From the NCBI RefSeq assembly GCF_020042665.1, contig NZ_CP083376.1:3632001-3696000 (forward strand): DNA of 64,000 bases. Reading direction: 5' to 3'. The notes under the pieces are model-generated. The model worked only from the letters and a program-made list of their open reading frames with translations, did no database searches and was not told the DNA's origin. Each line of letters begins with the position of its first letter. The stretch's first letter is position 1. A program made the translations under genes and the position numbers. The DNA comes from Pseudoxanthomonas sp. X-1. Lineage in GTDB: Bacteria; Pseudomonadota; Gammaproteobacteria; Xanthomonadales; Xanthomonadaceae. This document shows, in pieces, positions 25,546 to 35,487 of this stretch.

Positions 25546-27567
25546 TTACTGCGCCGGCGGCGTGCTCGCGGCCGGCGTCGAAGCTGCCGGCTCGGCTTCC
25601 GGTGCCGGCGTCGAGACAGGCGCAGAGGCCGGCACCGCCGCTGCCTGACCCGCCTTGTCCAGCATCGCCTCCACCGAACCGGTGGTGATCGGGTGGTAGC
25701 CCGGCTTGGCCTTGGCGAACACCTCGCGGGCGAACTGCAGCCCCTCGGGCGTCTTCACCAGTTCGGCGTAGATCGGCATGATCAGCTTGCGCCGGCCGAC
25801 GCGGCCGATGAACTCGCCCGCCGCCGGCCACACGTCGTGATCGCCGCTGCGGATGGCCAGCGGATACCAGCGCATGGCGATCTCGCCGTTCGGCGTGCCG
25901 GTGAAGTGGTAGGCCGCATCGAGCTGCTTGAGCTTGTCCACCGGCTGGGTCTGGCCCAACCCTTCGATGAAGTGCACCCACTGCTGGGTCACCCAGTCGC
26001 CGGTGACCTGCTTGTTGGGCAGCGCGCCGCTGCCCAGCCAGGCGATGCGCGCGGTGTCCACCAGCGCGAAGCCGCGCGACTGCGCGCGCGTGGCGAAGGC
26101 GGGAATGCCCGGCTGTGCCAGCCACGCATCCAGCTCGGCCTGGGTGACCGCATTGGGATTCTTCGGCAGCAGATGCTGCTTCATGTAGGCGACGAACTGG
26201 TCGGTGGTCGCGCTCTGGAAGGCGTGGTCGTTGAACCAGCCGCGCAGGAACGGATCGAACACCGCGCGGCCGAAGCGCTGCTCCAGGAACTGCAGGAACC
26301 AGGCGCCCTTGACGTAGGCGACCTGGCTCAGCGCCTCGTCCGGATCGGTCTCGCCCAGCGGCGGCAGGGCCAGTGCCTGCTGCGCCGGGGTCATGCCCTT
26401 GAGCTCGTTGAGCAGATCGGTCTGGTCGATCTGGCGCTCCATCTCGGCCATTTCCTGGCCATAGACCGCCTCGGTGATGCGGCCCTGCACGTAGGTGGTG
26501 AAACCCTCGTTGAGCCAGATGTCCTTCCACGAGGCGTTGGTCACCAGGTTGCCCGACCAGCTGTGCGCCAGCTCATGGGCCACCAGCGAGACCAGCGACT
26601 TGTCGCCGACGATCACCGTGGGCGTGGCGAAGGTCAGCGTCGGGTTCTCCATGCCACCGAACGGGAACGAGGGCGGCAGCACCAGGATATCGTAGCGGCC
26701 CCAGCGGTACGGGCCGTACAGATCCTCGGTGGTGGTGATCATCTTCTCGGTGTCGGCGAACTCGGCCGCGGCCTTGTCGGCCATGGCCGGCTCGGCCCAG
26801 ATGCCGGCGCGGTCGGAGAGCTTGCGGAACACCAGGTCGCCGGCGGCGATGGCCAGCAGGTAGGAAGGGATCGGCTTGTTCTGCACGAAGAAGTAATCGC
26901 CATCGCGCACGGCCGCCGGGTCGTTGCCCGCGCTCATCAGCACCATCACGTCGGGCCGGCTGGTCACGTGCGCGGTGTAGGTGAAGCGCACGCCCGGCGT
27001 GTCCTGCAGCGGCACCCAGCTGCGCGCGTGGATCGCCTGGGACTGGCTGAACATGAAGGGCAGCTGCTTGCCCTCGGTCATCGACGGCGCCAGCCACTGC
27101 AGGCCCGAGGCGTCGGGCGAGGTGTGGTAGGTCACGCGGACCACCGGATTGCGCTGCGGCGCCTGGATCGTCAGCTTGCTGCCGAAGGTCTTGTCGGCAT
27201 CGGCCAGCGCGTACTGCAGCGGCGCGAAGGTCTTGCCGTCGGCACCGGCGCCCTCGACCTTCTCGATGGTGAGTGCGCGCGTGTCGAGGACAAGCTCAGT
27301 CGCCTTTGGATCCTTCCAGTCCAGCCGATAGGTGGCGGTGCCGCCGATCTGCTTGGTGTCGAAGTCCAGCTTGACGTCCAGCGCCAGGTCCTTGATGACG
27401 ACCTTCTCGGGCTGGGCGTAGGAACTCTCGTCGTGGCGACGGTCGGGCTTGGACACGGCGGCGGCCTTGGGCGTGGCGGTGGGCGCGGTCTCGGACGTGG
27501 CCGATTCCTTCGAGCAGGCCGACAGCAGCAGGGCCGCGCAGGACAGGGTGAACAACACAGAGCGCAT
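25546..27567 (-). CDS. M1-family metallo-aminopeptidase lipoprotein
   Basis: The 673-residue protein begins with a lipoprotein signal ending LLLSAC (Cys19-20 region), so it is probably anchored on the outer membrane or in the periplasm. It belongs to the M1 family, leukotriene-A4-hydrolase-like: GGMEN substrate motif, zinc site HELAHSW with the distal Glu in WLNEGFTTYVQ, and an armadillo-like C-terminal part. A Pro/Ala/Ser-rich tail of about 35 residues ends it. The start at 27567 is chosen because the signal peptide begins there. It probably trims N-terminal residues of peptides taken up for nutrition. Confidence 0.93.
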   Translation of the reverse strand: MRSVLFTLSCAALLLSACSKESATSETAPTATPKAAAVSKPDRRHDESSYAQPEKVVIKDLALDVKLDFDTKQIGGTATYRLDWKDPKATELVLDTRALTIEKVEGAGADGKTFAPLQYALADADKTFGSKLTIQAPQRNPVVRVTYHTSPDASGLQWLAPSMTEGKQLPFMFSQSQAIHARSWVPLQDTPGVRFTYTAHVTSRPDVMVLMSAGNDPAAVRDGDYFFVQNKPIPSYLLAIAAGDLVFRKLSDRAGIWAEPAMADKAAAEFADTEKMITTTEDLYGPYRWGRYDILVLPPSFPFGGMENPTLTFATPTVIVGDKSLVSLVAHELAHSWSGNLVTNASWKDIWLNEGFTTYVQGRITEAVYGQEMAEMERQIDQTDLLNELKGMTPAQQALALPPLGETDPDEALSQVAYVKGAWFLQFLEQRFGRAVFDPFLRGWFNDHAFQSATTDQFVAYMKQHLLPKNPNAVTQAELDAWLAQPGIPAFATRAQSRGFALVDTARIAWLGSGALPNKQVTGDWVTQQWVHFIEGLGQTQPVDKLKQLDAAYHFTGTPNGEIAMRWYPLAIRSGDHDVWPAAGEFIGRVGRRKLIMPIYAELVKTPEGLQFAREVFAKAKPGYHPITTGSVEAMLDKAGQAAAVPASAPVSTPAPEAEPAASTPAASTPPAQ

Positions 27568-27650
27568 CGGGGGAATCAGCCGGTCTGGAACGGGAACCGG
27601 CATTCTAGCCGCTGCATCCGGCGCTGCCCGCGCCGATCCCCACAACGCGC

Positions 27651-27674
27651 GACGCCCGGCACGGGCCGGGCGTC
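27651..27674. terminator. Hairpin downstream of ubiE
   Basis: GACGCCCGGC and GCCGGGCGTC form a perfect 10-bp stem with loop ACGG. It lies 60 bases past the ubiE stop and upstream of the M1 peptidase gene. There is no T-run, so it may only slow transcription or protect the 3' end. Confidence 0.4.
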
Positions 27675-27733
27675 GGGTCTGGAGCCTGGGTCTCGCCGTC
27701 GTCGGCGGCGAGGTCAGGCTTCGGTTGGAAGCC

Positions 27734-28495
27734 TCAGACCTTGTAGCCGTCGTGGATGGCGACGATACCGGCGGACAGGTTGGTGTAGCGGGCGCGGGCG
27801 AAGCCGGCCTCGGTCATCATCGCCTTGAGCTGGTCCTGCGGCGGATGCTTGCGGATCGATTCGGCCAGGTACTGGTAGCTGTCGGCGTCGCCGGCGAACA
27901 GCTTGCCCAGCTTGGGCAGCACCTTGAACGAATGGAAGTCGTACAGCGGCCGGAACCACTCGGGCTTGACCTCGGAGAATTCCAGCACGCGCGCCTGGCC
28001 GCCGACCTTGAGCACGCGATGCATCTCGCGCAGCGCCGCGTCCTTGTCGGTCACGTTGCGCAGGCCGAAGGCGATGGTCACCAGGTTGAAGCTGTTGTCC
28101 GGGAACGGCAGCGCCTCGGCGTTGAGCTGCACGTACTCCAGCCCCGACACCAGGCCGCGGTTGGTCAGCCGGTCGCGGCCGACGGTGAGCATGCCGGCAT
28201 TGATGTCGCCCAGCACGATGCTGCCGGTCTTGCCGACGCGCTCCTTGAGCAGCGCGGCGATGTCGCCGGTGCCGCCGGCCAGGTCCAGCACGCGGTCGCC
28301 GGGCTTCACCTGCGCGGTGGCGGCGAAGTAGCGCTTCCAGATCCGATGAATGCCCAGGCTCATCAGGTCGTTCATCAGGTCGTACTTGCCGGCCACCGAG
28401 GTGAAGACCTCGCCGACCAGCTTCTGCTTGTCGCGGGCGGCGACGTCACGGAAGCCGAAGTGGGTGGTGCCGGAGGTATAGGGGGATTCGCTCAT
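27734..28495 (-). CDS. ubiE: Ubiquinone/menaquinone C-methyltransferase UbiE
   Basis: UbiE methylates the ring of ubiquinone (and menaquinone) precursors with S-adenosylmethionine in the cytosol. The 253-residue protein from ATG 28495 has [21 protein letters not shown], the SAM-binding [12 protein letters not shown], the [20 protein letters not shown] block and the C-terminal [11 protein letters not shown]. The length matches the family. It appears to be monocistronic, with hairpins on both sides. Confidence 0.96.
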   Translation of the reverse strand: MSESPYTSGTTHFGFRDVAARDKQKLVGEVFTSVAGKYDLMNDLMSLGIHRIWKRYFAATAQVKPGDRVLDLAGGTGDIAALLKERVGKTGSIVLGDINAGMLTVGRDRLTNRGLVSGLEYVQLNAEALPFPDNSFNLVTIAFGLRNVTDKDAALREMHRVLKVGGQARVLEFSEVKPEWFRPLYDFHSFKVLPKLGKLFAGDADSYQYLAESIRKHPPQDQLKAMMTEAGFARARYTNLSAGIVAIHDGYKV

Positions 28496-28556
28496 GCCCG
28501 CGATTATCGCACCGACCGGCGCGCGATGGCGTCGAGACCCCGCACGCCGCCCCAAA

Positions 28557-28581
28557 CGCAAAAGGCGCACCGAAGTGCGCC
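28557..28581 (-). terminator. Rho-independent terminator for the FHS permease gene
   Basis: On the - strand GGCGCAC-TTCG-GTGCGCC forms a 7-bp stem with the stable TTCG loop and is followed by TTTTGCGTTT. It lies about 137 bases past the permease stop and just upstream of ubiE, separating the two - strand genes. Confidence 0.65.
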
Positions 28582-28609
28582 CTTGAATCTGCTCCCTCGC
28601 CAGCCTTTT

Positions 28610-28697
28610 GCCCCCTCCCTTTCGCGCAGCGAAGGGGAGGGATGGGGAGGGGTGCTCTTCGCACTACGCTAAACGACCTCGAGCCCCTCCCCCCTTC
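28610..28697. repeat. CCCTCCC-family palindromic repeat
   Basis: CCCTCCCTTTCGC faces GCGAAGGGGAGGG around a GCA loop, followed by GATGGGGAGGGG and, further on, CCCCTCCCCCC. The core is nearly the same as 10428-10463. It lies between the permease stop and its terminator. Confidence 0.65.
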
Positions 28698-28717
28698 GCC
28701 AGAGAGTCAATCCGCCC

Positions 28718-30028
28718 TCAGCGCTGCACCCCGGCCACCGGCACCGGCTCGCGCACCTTCGACCCGGTGATGCCGTAGTAGGCGATGTACAGATAGCACA
28801 CCAGCGGCAGCACGAAGGCGTGGTGCAGACCGATGTGGTCGGCCAGGAAGCCCATCAGCAGCGGCAGCACCGCGCCGCCGACGATGGCCATGATCAGCAG
28901 CGAGGAGGCGCGGTTGGTCAGCGGCCCCAGCTTGGCCATGCCCAGCGTGAAGATGGTCGGGAACATGATCGAGTTGAACAGGCCGATGGCCACGACCGCG
29001 TAGACCGCCGTCATGCCCGTGCTGGCCAGGGTAACCAGCAGCAGCACCGTGGCCACGCCGGCGAACACCGCCAGCAGCTTGCCCGCGTCGATGCGTACCA
29101 GCAGCGCCGAGCCGACGAAGCGGCCGACCATCGCGCCGGTCCAGTAGGCCGACACGTAGTTGGTGGCCGCCTTCTCGGTCATCGCGCCGATGTCGGGCAT
29201 GGCCAGGAAGTTGACCAGATAGCTGCCGATGGACACCTCGGCACCGACATAGAAGAACAGGCCCAGCACGCCCAGCAGCACGTGGCGATGGCGCAGCGGC
29301 TCGAAGATGCCGTAGTGGCGCCCGTCGCCCTGCTCGTTCTCCTCCGACAGCTTGGGCAGGCGGAAGGCGAAGATGAAGACCGCCAGCGCGAACAGCGCGA
29401 TCGCCAGGCCCAGGTACGGCATCTGCACCGAGCTGGCCTCGGCGGTGCGATAGGCGAGCGCGTCGGCCTGCGACATCGCGGCCACCTGCTCGGGCGTCTT
29501 CGGGTCGGCCGCCAGGATCAGCAGGCCGCCGAACAGCGGCGCGATCGCCGTGCCCAGCGAGTTGAACGCCTGCGACAGGTTCAGACGGCTGGACGCGGTC
29601 TTCTCCGGCCCCAGCAGCGCCACATAGGGGTTGGCCGCCACCTGCAACACGGTGATGCCGGTGGCCAGCACGAACAGCGCGAACAGGAACAGCGGATAGC
29701 TGTGCGCCCCGGCCGCCGGCCAGAACAGCAGTGCGCCGACACCGGCCACCGCCAGCCCACAGACGATGCCGCCCTTGTAGCCCAGCGCGGCCACCACGCG
29801 GCCGGCCGGCAGCGACATCAGGAAGTACGCGCCGAAGAAGGTGAACTGCACCAGCGCGGCCTGGGTGAAGTTCAGCGTGAACACCGACTTCAGATGCGGC
29901 ACCAGGATGTCGTTGAGGCAGGTCAGGAAGCCCCACATGAAGAAGATGATCGTCACCACCGCCATGGCCAGCTTGGGGGTCGATCGCGCCACCGAGGTCG
30001 AGGTGGGCGTGGGGCTGGCATGCATCAT
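28718..30028 (-). CDS. FHS-family sugar permease (GluP/FucP-like MFS)
   Basis: The 436-residue integral membrane protein has about 12 hydrophobic segments. The N-terminal FFMWGFLTCLNDILVPHLK and the LVQFTFFGAYFLMSLPAGR segment are hallmarks of the fucose/glucose-galactose:H+ symporter (FHS) family; AANPYVALLGPE and SRLNLSQAFNSLGTAIAPL also fit. The likely substrate is a neutral hexose such as glucose or galactose, which cannot be settled here. The ATG at 30028 has AGGA six bases upstream. It is transcribed away from the cytosine deaminase gene from a shared 125-base region. Confidence 0.88.
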   Translation of the reverse strand: MMHASPTPTSTSVARSTPKLAMAVVTIIFFMWGFLTCLNDILVPHLKSVFTLNFTQAALVQFTFFGAYFLMSLPAGRVVAALGYKGGIVCGLAVAGVGALLFWPAAGAHSYPLFLFALFVLATGITVLQVAANPYVALLGPEKTASSRLNLSQAFNSLGTAIAPLFGGLLILAADPKTPEQVAAMSQADALAYRTAEASSVQMPYLGLAIALFALAVFIFAFRLPKLSEENEQGDGRHYGIFEPLRHRHVLLGVLGLFFYVGAEVSIGSYLVNFLAMPDIGAMTEKAATNYVSAYWTGAMVGRFVGSALLVRIDAGKLLAVFAGVATVLLLVTLASTGMTAVYAVVAIGLFNSIMFPTIFTLGMAKLGPLTNRASSLLIMAIVGGAVLPLLMGFLADHIGLHHAFVLPLVCYLYIAYYGITGSKVREPVPVAGVQR

Positions 30029-30153
30029 GGACAATCCTGGATTGGGGTGGTCGGCGACGGCGCAGAGTATTCCATGTCGCCCGTCCAGCTCCTGTTGCGA
30101 TGCAATATCCTTTGGTCTAACGGCGATGTCCTCGCCCCTGCTGGAGCCTCTGC

Positions 30154-30609
30154 ATGATCGCCACGCCCGACTATTCCGCCCTGCTGCGCACGGCCATCGA
30201 CGAGGCCCGCGCCGGCCTGGCCGAAGGCGGCATTCCCATCGGTGCGGCGCTCTATCACGGCGACGGCCGCCTGCTCGGCTGCGGCCACAACCGCCGCGTG
30301 CAGGAGGGCGATCCGTCCGTGCACGGCGAGACCGACGCCTTCCGCAAGGCCGGCCGCCAGCGCAGCTACCGCGACACGATCATGGTCACCACCCTGGCGC
30401 CGTGCTGGTACTGCTCTGGCCTGGTGCGCCAGTTCGGCATCGGCACGGTGGTGGTGGGCGAATCGCGCACCTTCCAGGGCGGCATCGACTGGCTGCGCGA
30501 GTCGGGCGTAAAGGTGATCGACCTGGACGATCAGGAATGCGTCGACCTGCTCGGCGGCTTCATCGCCGCCCATCCCGAGGTGTGGAACGAAGACATCGGT
30601 GAGGACTGA
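30154..30609 (+). CDS. Cytosine deaminase, yeast FCY1-like
   Basis: The 151-residue protein is a zinc-dependent CDA-fold deaminase. Zinc ligands are visible as HGETDA (His and the proton-shuttling Glu) and APCWYCSG (two Cys). The C-terminus WNEDIGED and the GGFIAAHPEVW stretch match the yeast cytosine deaminase tail more closely than those of bacterial TadA, guanine deaminase or CodA. It should convert cytosine to uracil for pyrimidine salvage, pending test of substrate. No other pyrimidine gene is adjacent. Confidence 0.8.
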   Translation: MIATPDYSALLRTAIDEARAGLAEGGIPIGAALYHGDGRLLGCGHNRRVQEGDPSVHGETDAFRKAGRQRSYRDTIMVTTLAPCWYCSGLVRQFGIGTVVVGESRTFQGGIDWLRESGVKVIDLDDQECVDLLGGFIAAHPEVWNEDIGED

Positions 30610-30627
30610 GGCGACTCATTGCCGTTC

Positions 30628-30712
30628 CCCCGTCGTCGCCGCGAACGCGGGCCTTACCACGCAACCCGACCTCGTCGCTCCCGCGAACGCGGGAACCCAG
30701 GGACTTTGCTCT
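30628..30712. repeat. GCGAACGCGGG palindromic repeat pair
   Basis: Two related units, CGCCGCGAACGCGGG and TCCCGCGAACGCGGGA, lie in tandem after the deaminase gene. The second has the inverted core CCCGCG/CGCGGG. They resemble the hairpin at 6589-6608 and the widespread 'GTTCCCGCGAACGCGGGAAC' intergenic repeats of this family. Nothing else is recognised before 30769. Confidence 0.55.
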
Positions 30713-30768
30713 CCCACCCCCGTGCACGATCGCCCAACGGCCGCGACCGTCACTGCGCCTGGCCGCAC

Positions 30769-31194
30769 TCAGCGCGGCTCGATATGGAACGCGCCGAAGG
30801 CCACGCCCAGGTCCCAGCCCTTGCCGGTGCCGGCCAGCGACAGCGAGACCTCGCCCTTGGTCATCACCTGCGCCTTGCTGGATTTCTCCACGCCGGCATG
30901 CGCCTCGGCGGTGGCATAGCCGCCCAGCAGCTCGCGGATGTCGCGCACCTCGGTGAACTCACCGCGCCCATGGATGCTGGACTTGCCCACCGTCAGCCCG
31001 CCGCCCTTGGCGCTGACCTTCACCGCCATGCGCTGGCCGTTGTCGCAGGTGATCTCGCCGGTGCCATGGGAGGTCTTGTAGAACACCGACCAGCCGGACA
31101 TCTGGAAGCTCAGGTGGCAGGTGGTGCGCGCCTGGGCGGGCGCGGCGAAGGCGGCCAGCGCAAGCACCGACACGAGCACGAGTGGACGCAGCAT
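30769..31194 (-). CDS. Exported protein of unknown function
   Basis: The 141-residue product from ATG 31194 starts with a clear signal peptide (MLRPLVLVSVLALAAFAAPAQA), so it is probably periplasmic. Two Cys residues (TTCHLSF and ITCDNGQ) could form a disulfide. The rest is Gly-rich with a GGLTVGKSSIHGRGEF segment and a beta-rich C-terminus. I do not recognise a functional family. It stands alone, convergent with the deaminase gene and upstream of the hslU terminal region on the same strand. Confidence 0.7.
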   Translation of the reverse strand: MLRPLVLVSVLALAAFAAPAQARTTCHLSFQMSGWSVFYKTSHGTGEITCDNGQRMAVKVSAKGGGLTVGKSSIHGRGEFTEVRDIRELLGGYATAEAHAGVEKSSKAQVMTKGEVSLSLAGTGKGWDLGVAFGAFHIEPR

Positions 31195-31275
31195 GACGCA
31201 CCTCGATGACGGGAAAGACAGGCGCAGCGTATGCCGCGCATCCGGAACGGACCGACAACGCGCTCCGCGCCAGGC

Positions 31276-31339
31276 GGGAGCCGCCATGGCGGCAATGGGG
31301 CCTTACCGGGAAAGCCTCATCGCCGCCATGGCGGCTCCC
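31276..31339. repeat. Dispersed inverted repeat, GCCGCCATGGCGGC type, copy 1
   Basis: The 18-base arms GGGAGCCGCCATGGCGGC (31276-31293) and GCCGCCATGGCGGCTCCC (31322-31339) are perfect inverted copies with a 28-base centre. A near-identical element occurs at 44789-44858. Confidence 0.85.
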
Positions 31340-31370
31340 ACGTGAGAGTTCGCGATCGAAGTCACCACAC

Positions 31371-31398
31371 GACGAAGGCGCCCGCAGGCGCCTTCGTC
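31371..31398. terminator. Strong hairpin after hslU
   Basis: GACGAAGGCGCC and GGCGCCTTCGTC pair perfectly over 12 bp with loop CGCA, 23 bases past the hslU stop. No T-run follows on the - strand, so a rho-independent role is likely but not certain. Confidence 0.5.
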
Positions 31399-31420
31399 AT
31401 CTCAACCACGCCGCCATCCG

Positions 31421-32788
<1,368 letters not shown>

Positions 32789-32790
32789 GG

Positions 32791-32881
32791 TGGGAATCGG
32801 GAATGGGAAATGGGGGAATGGGTTGGTCAAGAGCAGGGCCATCTGGGCACGGGAAACCGCCTCTGCGATTCCCCATTCCCA
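32791..32881. repeat. GGGAAT-type inverted repeat between hslV and hslU
   Basis: Repeated GGGAATC/GGGAATG units (32792-32823) face GATTCCCCATTCCC (32868-32881). The unit resembles the GGGATTC 7-mers at 15640 and 54409. It fills the whole gap between hslV and hslU, genes that usually sit only a few bases apart. Confidence 0.7.
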
Positions 32882-32890
32882 ACGCCCCGT

Positions 32891-33442
32891 TCACAGCTCT
32901 TCGACCACCACGTTGCGGTTGGTATAGATGCAGATGTCGCCGGCAATGTTGAGCGCCTCAACCGCGATGGCCTTGGCCTCCAGTTCGGTGTGCGCCAGCA
33001 GCGCGCGCGCGGCCGACAGGGCATAGGAGCCGCCGGAGCCGATAGCGATGATGCCGTCCTCCGGCTCGATCACATCGCCGGTGCCGCTGATGATCAGCGA
33101 GGTGTCCTTGTCGGCCACCGCCAGCAGGGCTTCGAGCTTTCCGTAGCGGCGCTCGGTGCGCCAGTCGCGCGCCATCTCGACTGCGGCGCGCTGCAGCTGG
33201 CCGTGCTTCTCCAGCTTGGCCTCGAACAGCTCGAACAGGGTGAAGGCATCGGCCGCGGCACCGGCGAAGCCGGCCAGCACGTGGCCGTCGCGGCCCAGCC
33301 GCCGCACCTTGCGCGCATTGCCCTTCATCACCGTGTGGCCGAGCGTGACCTGGCCGTCGCCGGCGATGGCGACGTGGCCGTTGCGGCGCACCGACAGGAT
33401 GGTGGTGGCGTGGAAGACGTTGGGGTTCTGACTGGGGTCCAT
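32891..33442 (-). CDS. hslV: ATP-dependent protease peptidase subunit HslV
   Basis: HslV is the proteasome-beta-like dodecamer with an N-terminal Thr nucleophile. The 183-residue precursor carries a short extension ([12 protein letters not shown]) before TTILSVRR, so processing after Ala12 is needed to expose Thr13. This extension is typical of Xanthomonadaceae and differs from the single-Met form of E. coli. [18 protein letters not shown] and [14 protein letters not shown] are conserved. Confidence 0.97.
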   Translation of the reverse strand: MDPSQNPNVFHATTILSVRRNGHVAIAGDGQVTLGHTVMKGNARKVRRLGRDGHVLAGFAGAAADAFTLFELFEAKLEKHGQLQRAAVEMARDWRTERRYGKLEALLAVADKDTSLIISGTGDVIEPEDGIIAIGSGGSYALSAARALLAHTELEAKAIAVEALNIAGDICIYTNRNVVVEEL

Positions 33443-33503
33443 GGCAGGCTCCGGAATGCTCCAGAGCAGATGGGGCGCCCAGCGCGGGTCTTCAACCCGC
33501 CCT

Positions 33504-33532
33504 CCGCGCCTGGGCCCAACGCCCAGGCGCGG
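33504..33532. terminator. 12-bp hairpin downstream of small exported gene
   Basis: CCGCGCCTGGGC and GCCCAGGCGCGG pair perfectly with loop CCAAC, 10 bases past the stop of the - strand gene at 33543. It lacks a T-run. It separates that gene from hslV. Confidence 0.5.
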
Positions 33533-33542
33533 CGGATCATGC

Positions 33543-33881
33543 TTACTTCTTCGCCGGGCCCTGCTGCAGCGCCTTCAGGCGCTCGCACATCTGCTTGCCG
33601 CCATCGGGCGCGGACTTGATCCTGGCGACGCCCGCGTTAAAGCCGGCGTCGTACAAGGCATCGAAGCCGCTCGAATCGGCGCCCTTGCCGTAGATCGCCG
33701 CGCGCGACTGCTCCTTGCGCGTCTTGGCCTGTTCCGGGGTGATGTTGCCGCACTGCTGCGCCAATCCGTTGAGCTGCGCACCGTTCTTGATGATGGCGTC
33801 GCGGGTGGCGGCCGCGTCCTGGGCCATGGCGGGCGCGGCGATGGCCAGCGACAGCGTCAACGCAGAAAGGATGTGCCTCAT
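33543..33881 (-). CDS. Small exported protein of unknown function
   Basis: The 112-residue product from ATG 33881 has a signal peptide ([20 protein letters not shown]) and a mature part with two Cys (QQCGNIT and QMCERLK), likely paired in the periplasm, and a helical Lys/Ala-rich sequence. No family is recognised. It lies between hslV and a + strand M23-type gene, in a stretch that interrupts the usual xerC-hslV neighbourhood. Confidence 0.7.
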   Translation of the reverse strand: MRHILSALTLSLAIAAPAMAQDAAATRDAIIKNGAQLNGLAQQCGNITPEQAKTRKEQSRAAIYGKGADSSGFDALYDAGFNAGVARIKSAPDGGKQMCERLKALQQGPAKK

Positions 33882-34221
33882 GCAACGACTCCTGGTCCTG
33901 TTGAAGGAGCCGCATCCTTGCCCGCCCAAGCTGAACCTTGACCAGACTGTCAGCCAGCAATACGCGGGTGTCATGCTCCTGCCATGCCGGCGGATGCGCG
34001 CCTTCGCGGATCCTGCCCATATCCCGGGGACGACTTTGCCTTCGCGGCGGATAAACACGCTCGTGGTGTCGTGGAACACGCACGGGTCCGGCGTGCGTCG
34101 ATACGGCTCTCCGGAGCGGGGCCCTTGCGGGGCCTTGCCAGCGCCCGACTCCGTTTCACCACGGGTCAGCCTGCGCAGGACGCGGAGACCTTGCTAAGGT
34201 GCCTGGCATGGCAGCGCTCAC
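33882..34221. other. Intergenic region upstream of M23-type gene
   Basis: These 340 bases hold the divergent upstream regions of the small exported gene (-) and the M23-type gene (+). Short open frames are present but look non-coding. A TTGACC hexamer at about 33938 could be a -35 box, but no good -10 follows. Nothing else is recognised. Confidence 0.4.
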
Positions 34222-35448
34222 ATGCCTTCGCCCTGGATGATCATGCCTGCCATCAAACCCTTGCGTTCGCCGACGCGTCGCGCCCCTGGCAAGGCCGGCT
34301 TCTGGCTCGTGTTGGCGGCGCTGAACCTGCTCCGGCCCGCCGACGTCAATGCCGAGCGTGCCCTGGCGCCGGTCGAGGTGCGCACGCCGTGCGCGCCGAG
34401 TCCGGTGGTAGGTGACGATGGCCGCACGCACCTGGCGTACGAACTGCATGTGACCAACTATTACCGCGACACCGGCGTGTTGCGGCTGCAGCGCATCGAG
34501 GTCTTCGCCGGCGAGGAGACCACGCCGCTCACGAGCCTGACCGGCCGGGATCTGGTCCAGGCCGTGCAGCCCCGGACTGCCGACGAGGATGCCACCCAGG
34601 TTCTCGTCGCTGCGGGCATGCGCGCGGTCGCGTTCCTGTGGCTGACCCTGCCCGATGGCCGGCAGACGCCACGCGTGCTGCGCCATCGGCTCGTCTTCGT
34701 CGACGACAAGGGCCGGACCTCGCTGGTCGATGGCGCGTCTGTGGAGGTGGGCACGACCTCACCGCTCGTGCTGGGCCCGCCGCTGCCACCGGGACTGTGG
34801 CTGGCCAGCGAAGGACCGGGCAACGCGCAATCGCATCACTGGGGCAGCCTGGTCGCGGTCAATGGCCAGCTCACCATTCCACAACGCTATGCCATCGATG
34901 TGTTCGGCCTCGACGCGAACGGCCGCGCCCTGCGCGATGGTGCGGTCGACTTCAGCAGGAGCCGGCGCGAGGACTGGATCGGCTACGGCGCGCAGGTCCT
35001 GGCCGTGGCCGACGGCGTGGTGCGCGATGTCCATGACGGCGCCCCGGAGCATGCGCCCCTGGAAGCGCAGGCCGAGCCCGATTCGCTGACCGCGCAGGGC
35101 CTGTACGGCAACTACGTGGTGCTTCAGATCGCGCCGAAGGTGTTCGTCCACTACGCCCATCTGCAACCCGGCAGCGTGGCGGTCACCGTGGGACAGCGGC
35201 TGCATCGCGGGCAGGTGCTCGGGCGCCTGGGGCAGTCGGGTAATTCCAACGGGCCCCACCTGCACTTCCACGTCTCCGACGCGGCGACGTTCGAAGGCTC
35301 GGAAGGCTTGCCGTTCGTGTTCGACAGTAATCGGTCTCCGGGCCACTGGTCGCTCACCCAGGCGATCGACCCGAAGGCAAAGTTCAGCCCGGATCGCAAC
35401 CCCCATTCCGGACAGATGCCACTGGATGGCGAAGTGCTCGGCTTCTAG
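34222..35448 (+). CDS. Exported M23/LytM-domain protein
   Basis: The 408-residue product (ATG 34222, or 34237/34243) has a hydrophobic N-terminal segment (about 25-41) that looks like a signal peptide. The C-terminal third is an M23 domain: YAIDV, YGNYVVLQ, FVHYAHLQPGSVAVTVGQ, and the metal motif HLHFHV. The usual first His ligand (HxGxD) appears to be Gln-Arg-Tyr-Ala-Ile-Asp here, so zinc binding may be altered. The N-terminal half is beta-rich with no known domain. It lies on the strand opposite to its neighbours xerC and hslV and is probably a later insertion. Confidence 0.75.
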   Translation: MPSPWMIMPAIKPLRSPTRRAPGKAGFWLVLAALNLLRPADVNAERALAPVEVRTPCAPSPVVGDDGRTHLAYELHVTNYYRDTGVLRLQRIEVFAGEETTPLTSLTGRDLVQAVQPRTADEDATQVLVAAGMRAVAFLWLTLPDGRQTPRVLRHRLVFVDDKGRTSLVDGASVEVGTTSPLVLGPPLPPGLWLASEGPGNAQSHHWGSLVAVNGQLTIPQRYAIDVFGLDANGRALRDGAVDFSRSRREDWIGYGAQVLAVADGVVRDVHDGAPEHAPLEAQAEPDSLTAQGLYGNYVVLQIAPKVFVHYAHLQPGSVAVTVGQRLHRGQVLGRLGQSGNSNGPHLHFHVSDAATFEGSEGLPFVFDSNRSPGHWSLTQAIDPKAKFSPDRNPHSGQMPLDGEVLGF

Positions 35449-35487
35449 GCCACGCAGCGCGTGCCGGAATCGGCCCGGCGCGCCGGA

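Noticed and set aside
30769..31287. Upstream extension of the exported protein to 31287
   Set aside because: The added 31 residues overlap the dispersed inverted repeat and would bury the signal peptide.
33930..33970. Sigma-70 promoter for the M23-type gene
   Set aside because: TTGACC is a fair -35 box, but no acceptable -10 hexamer lies 16-18 bases downstream.
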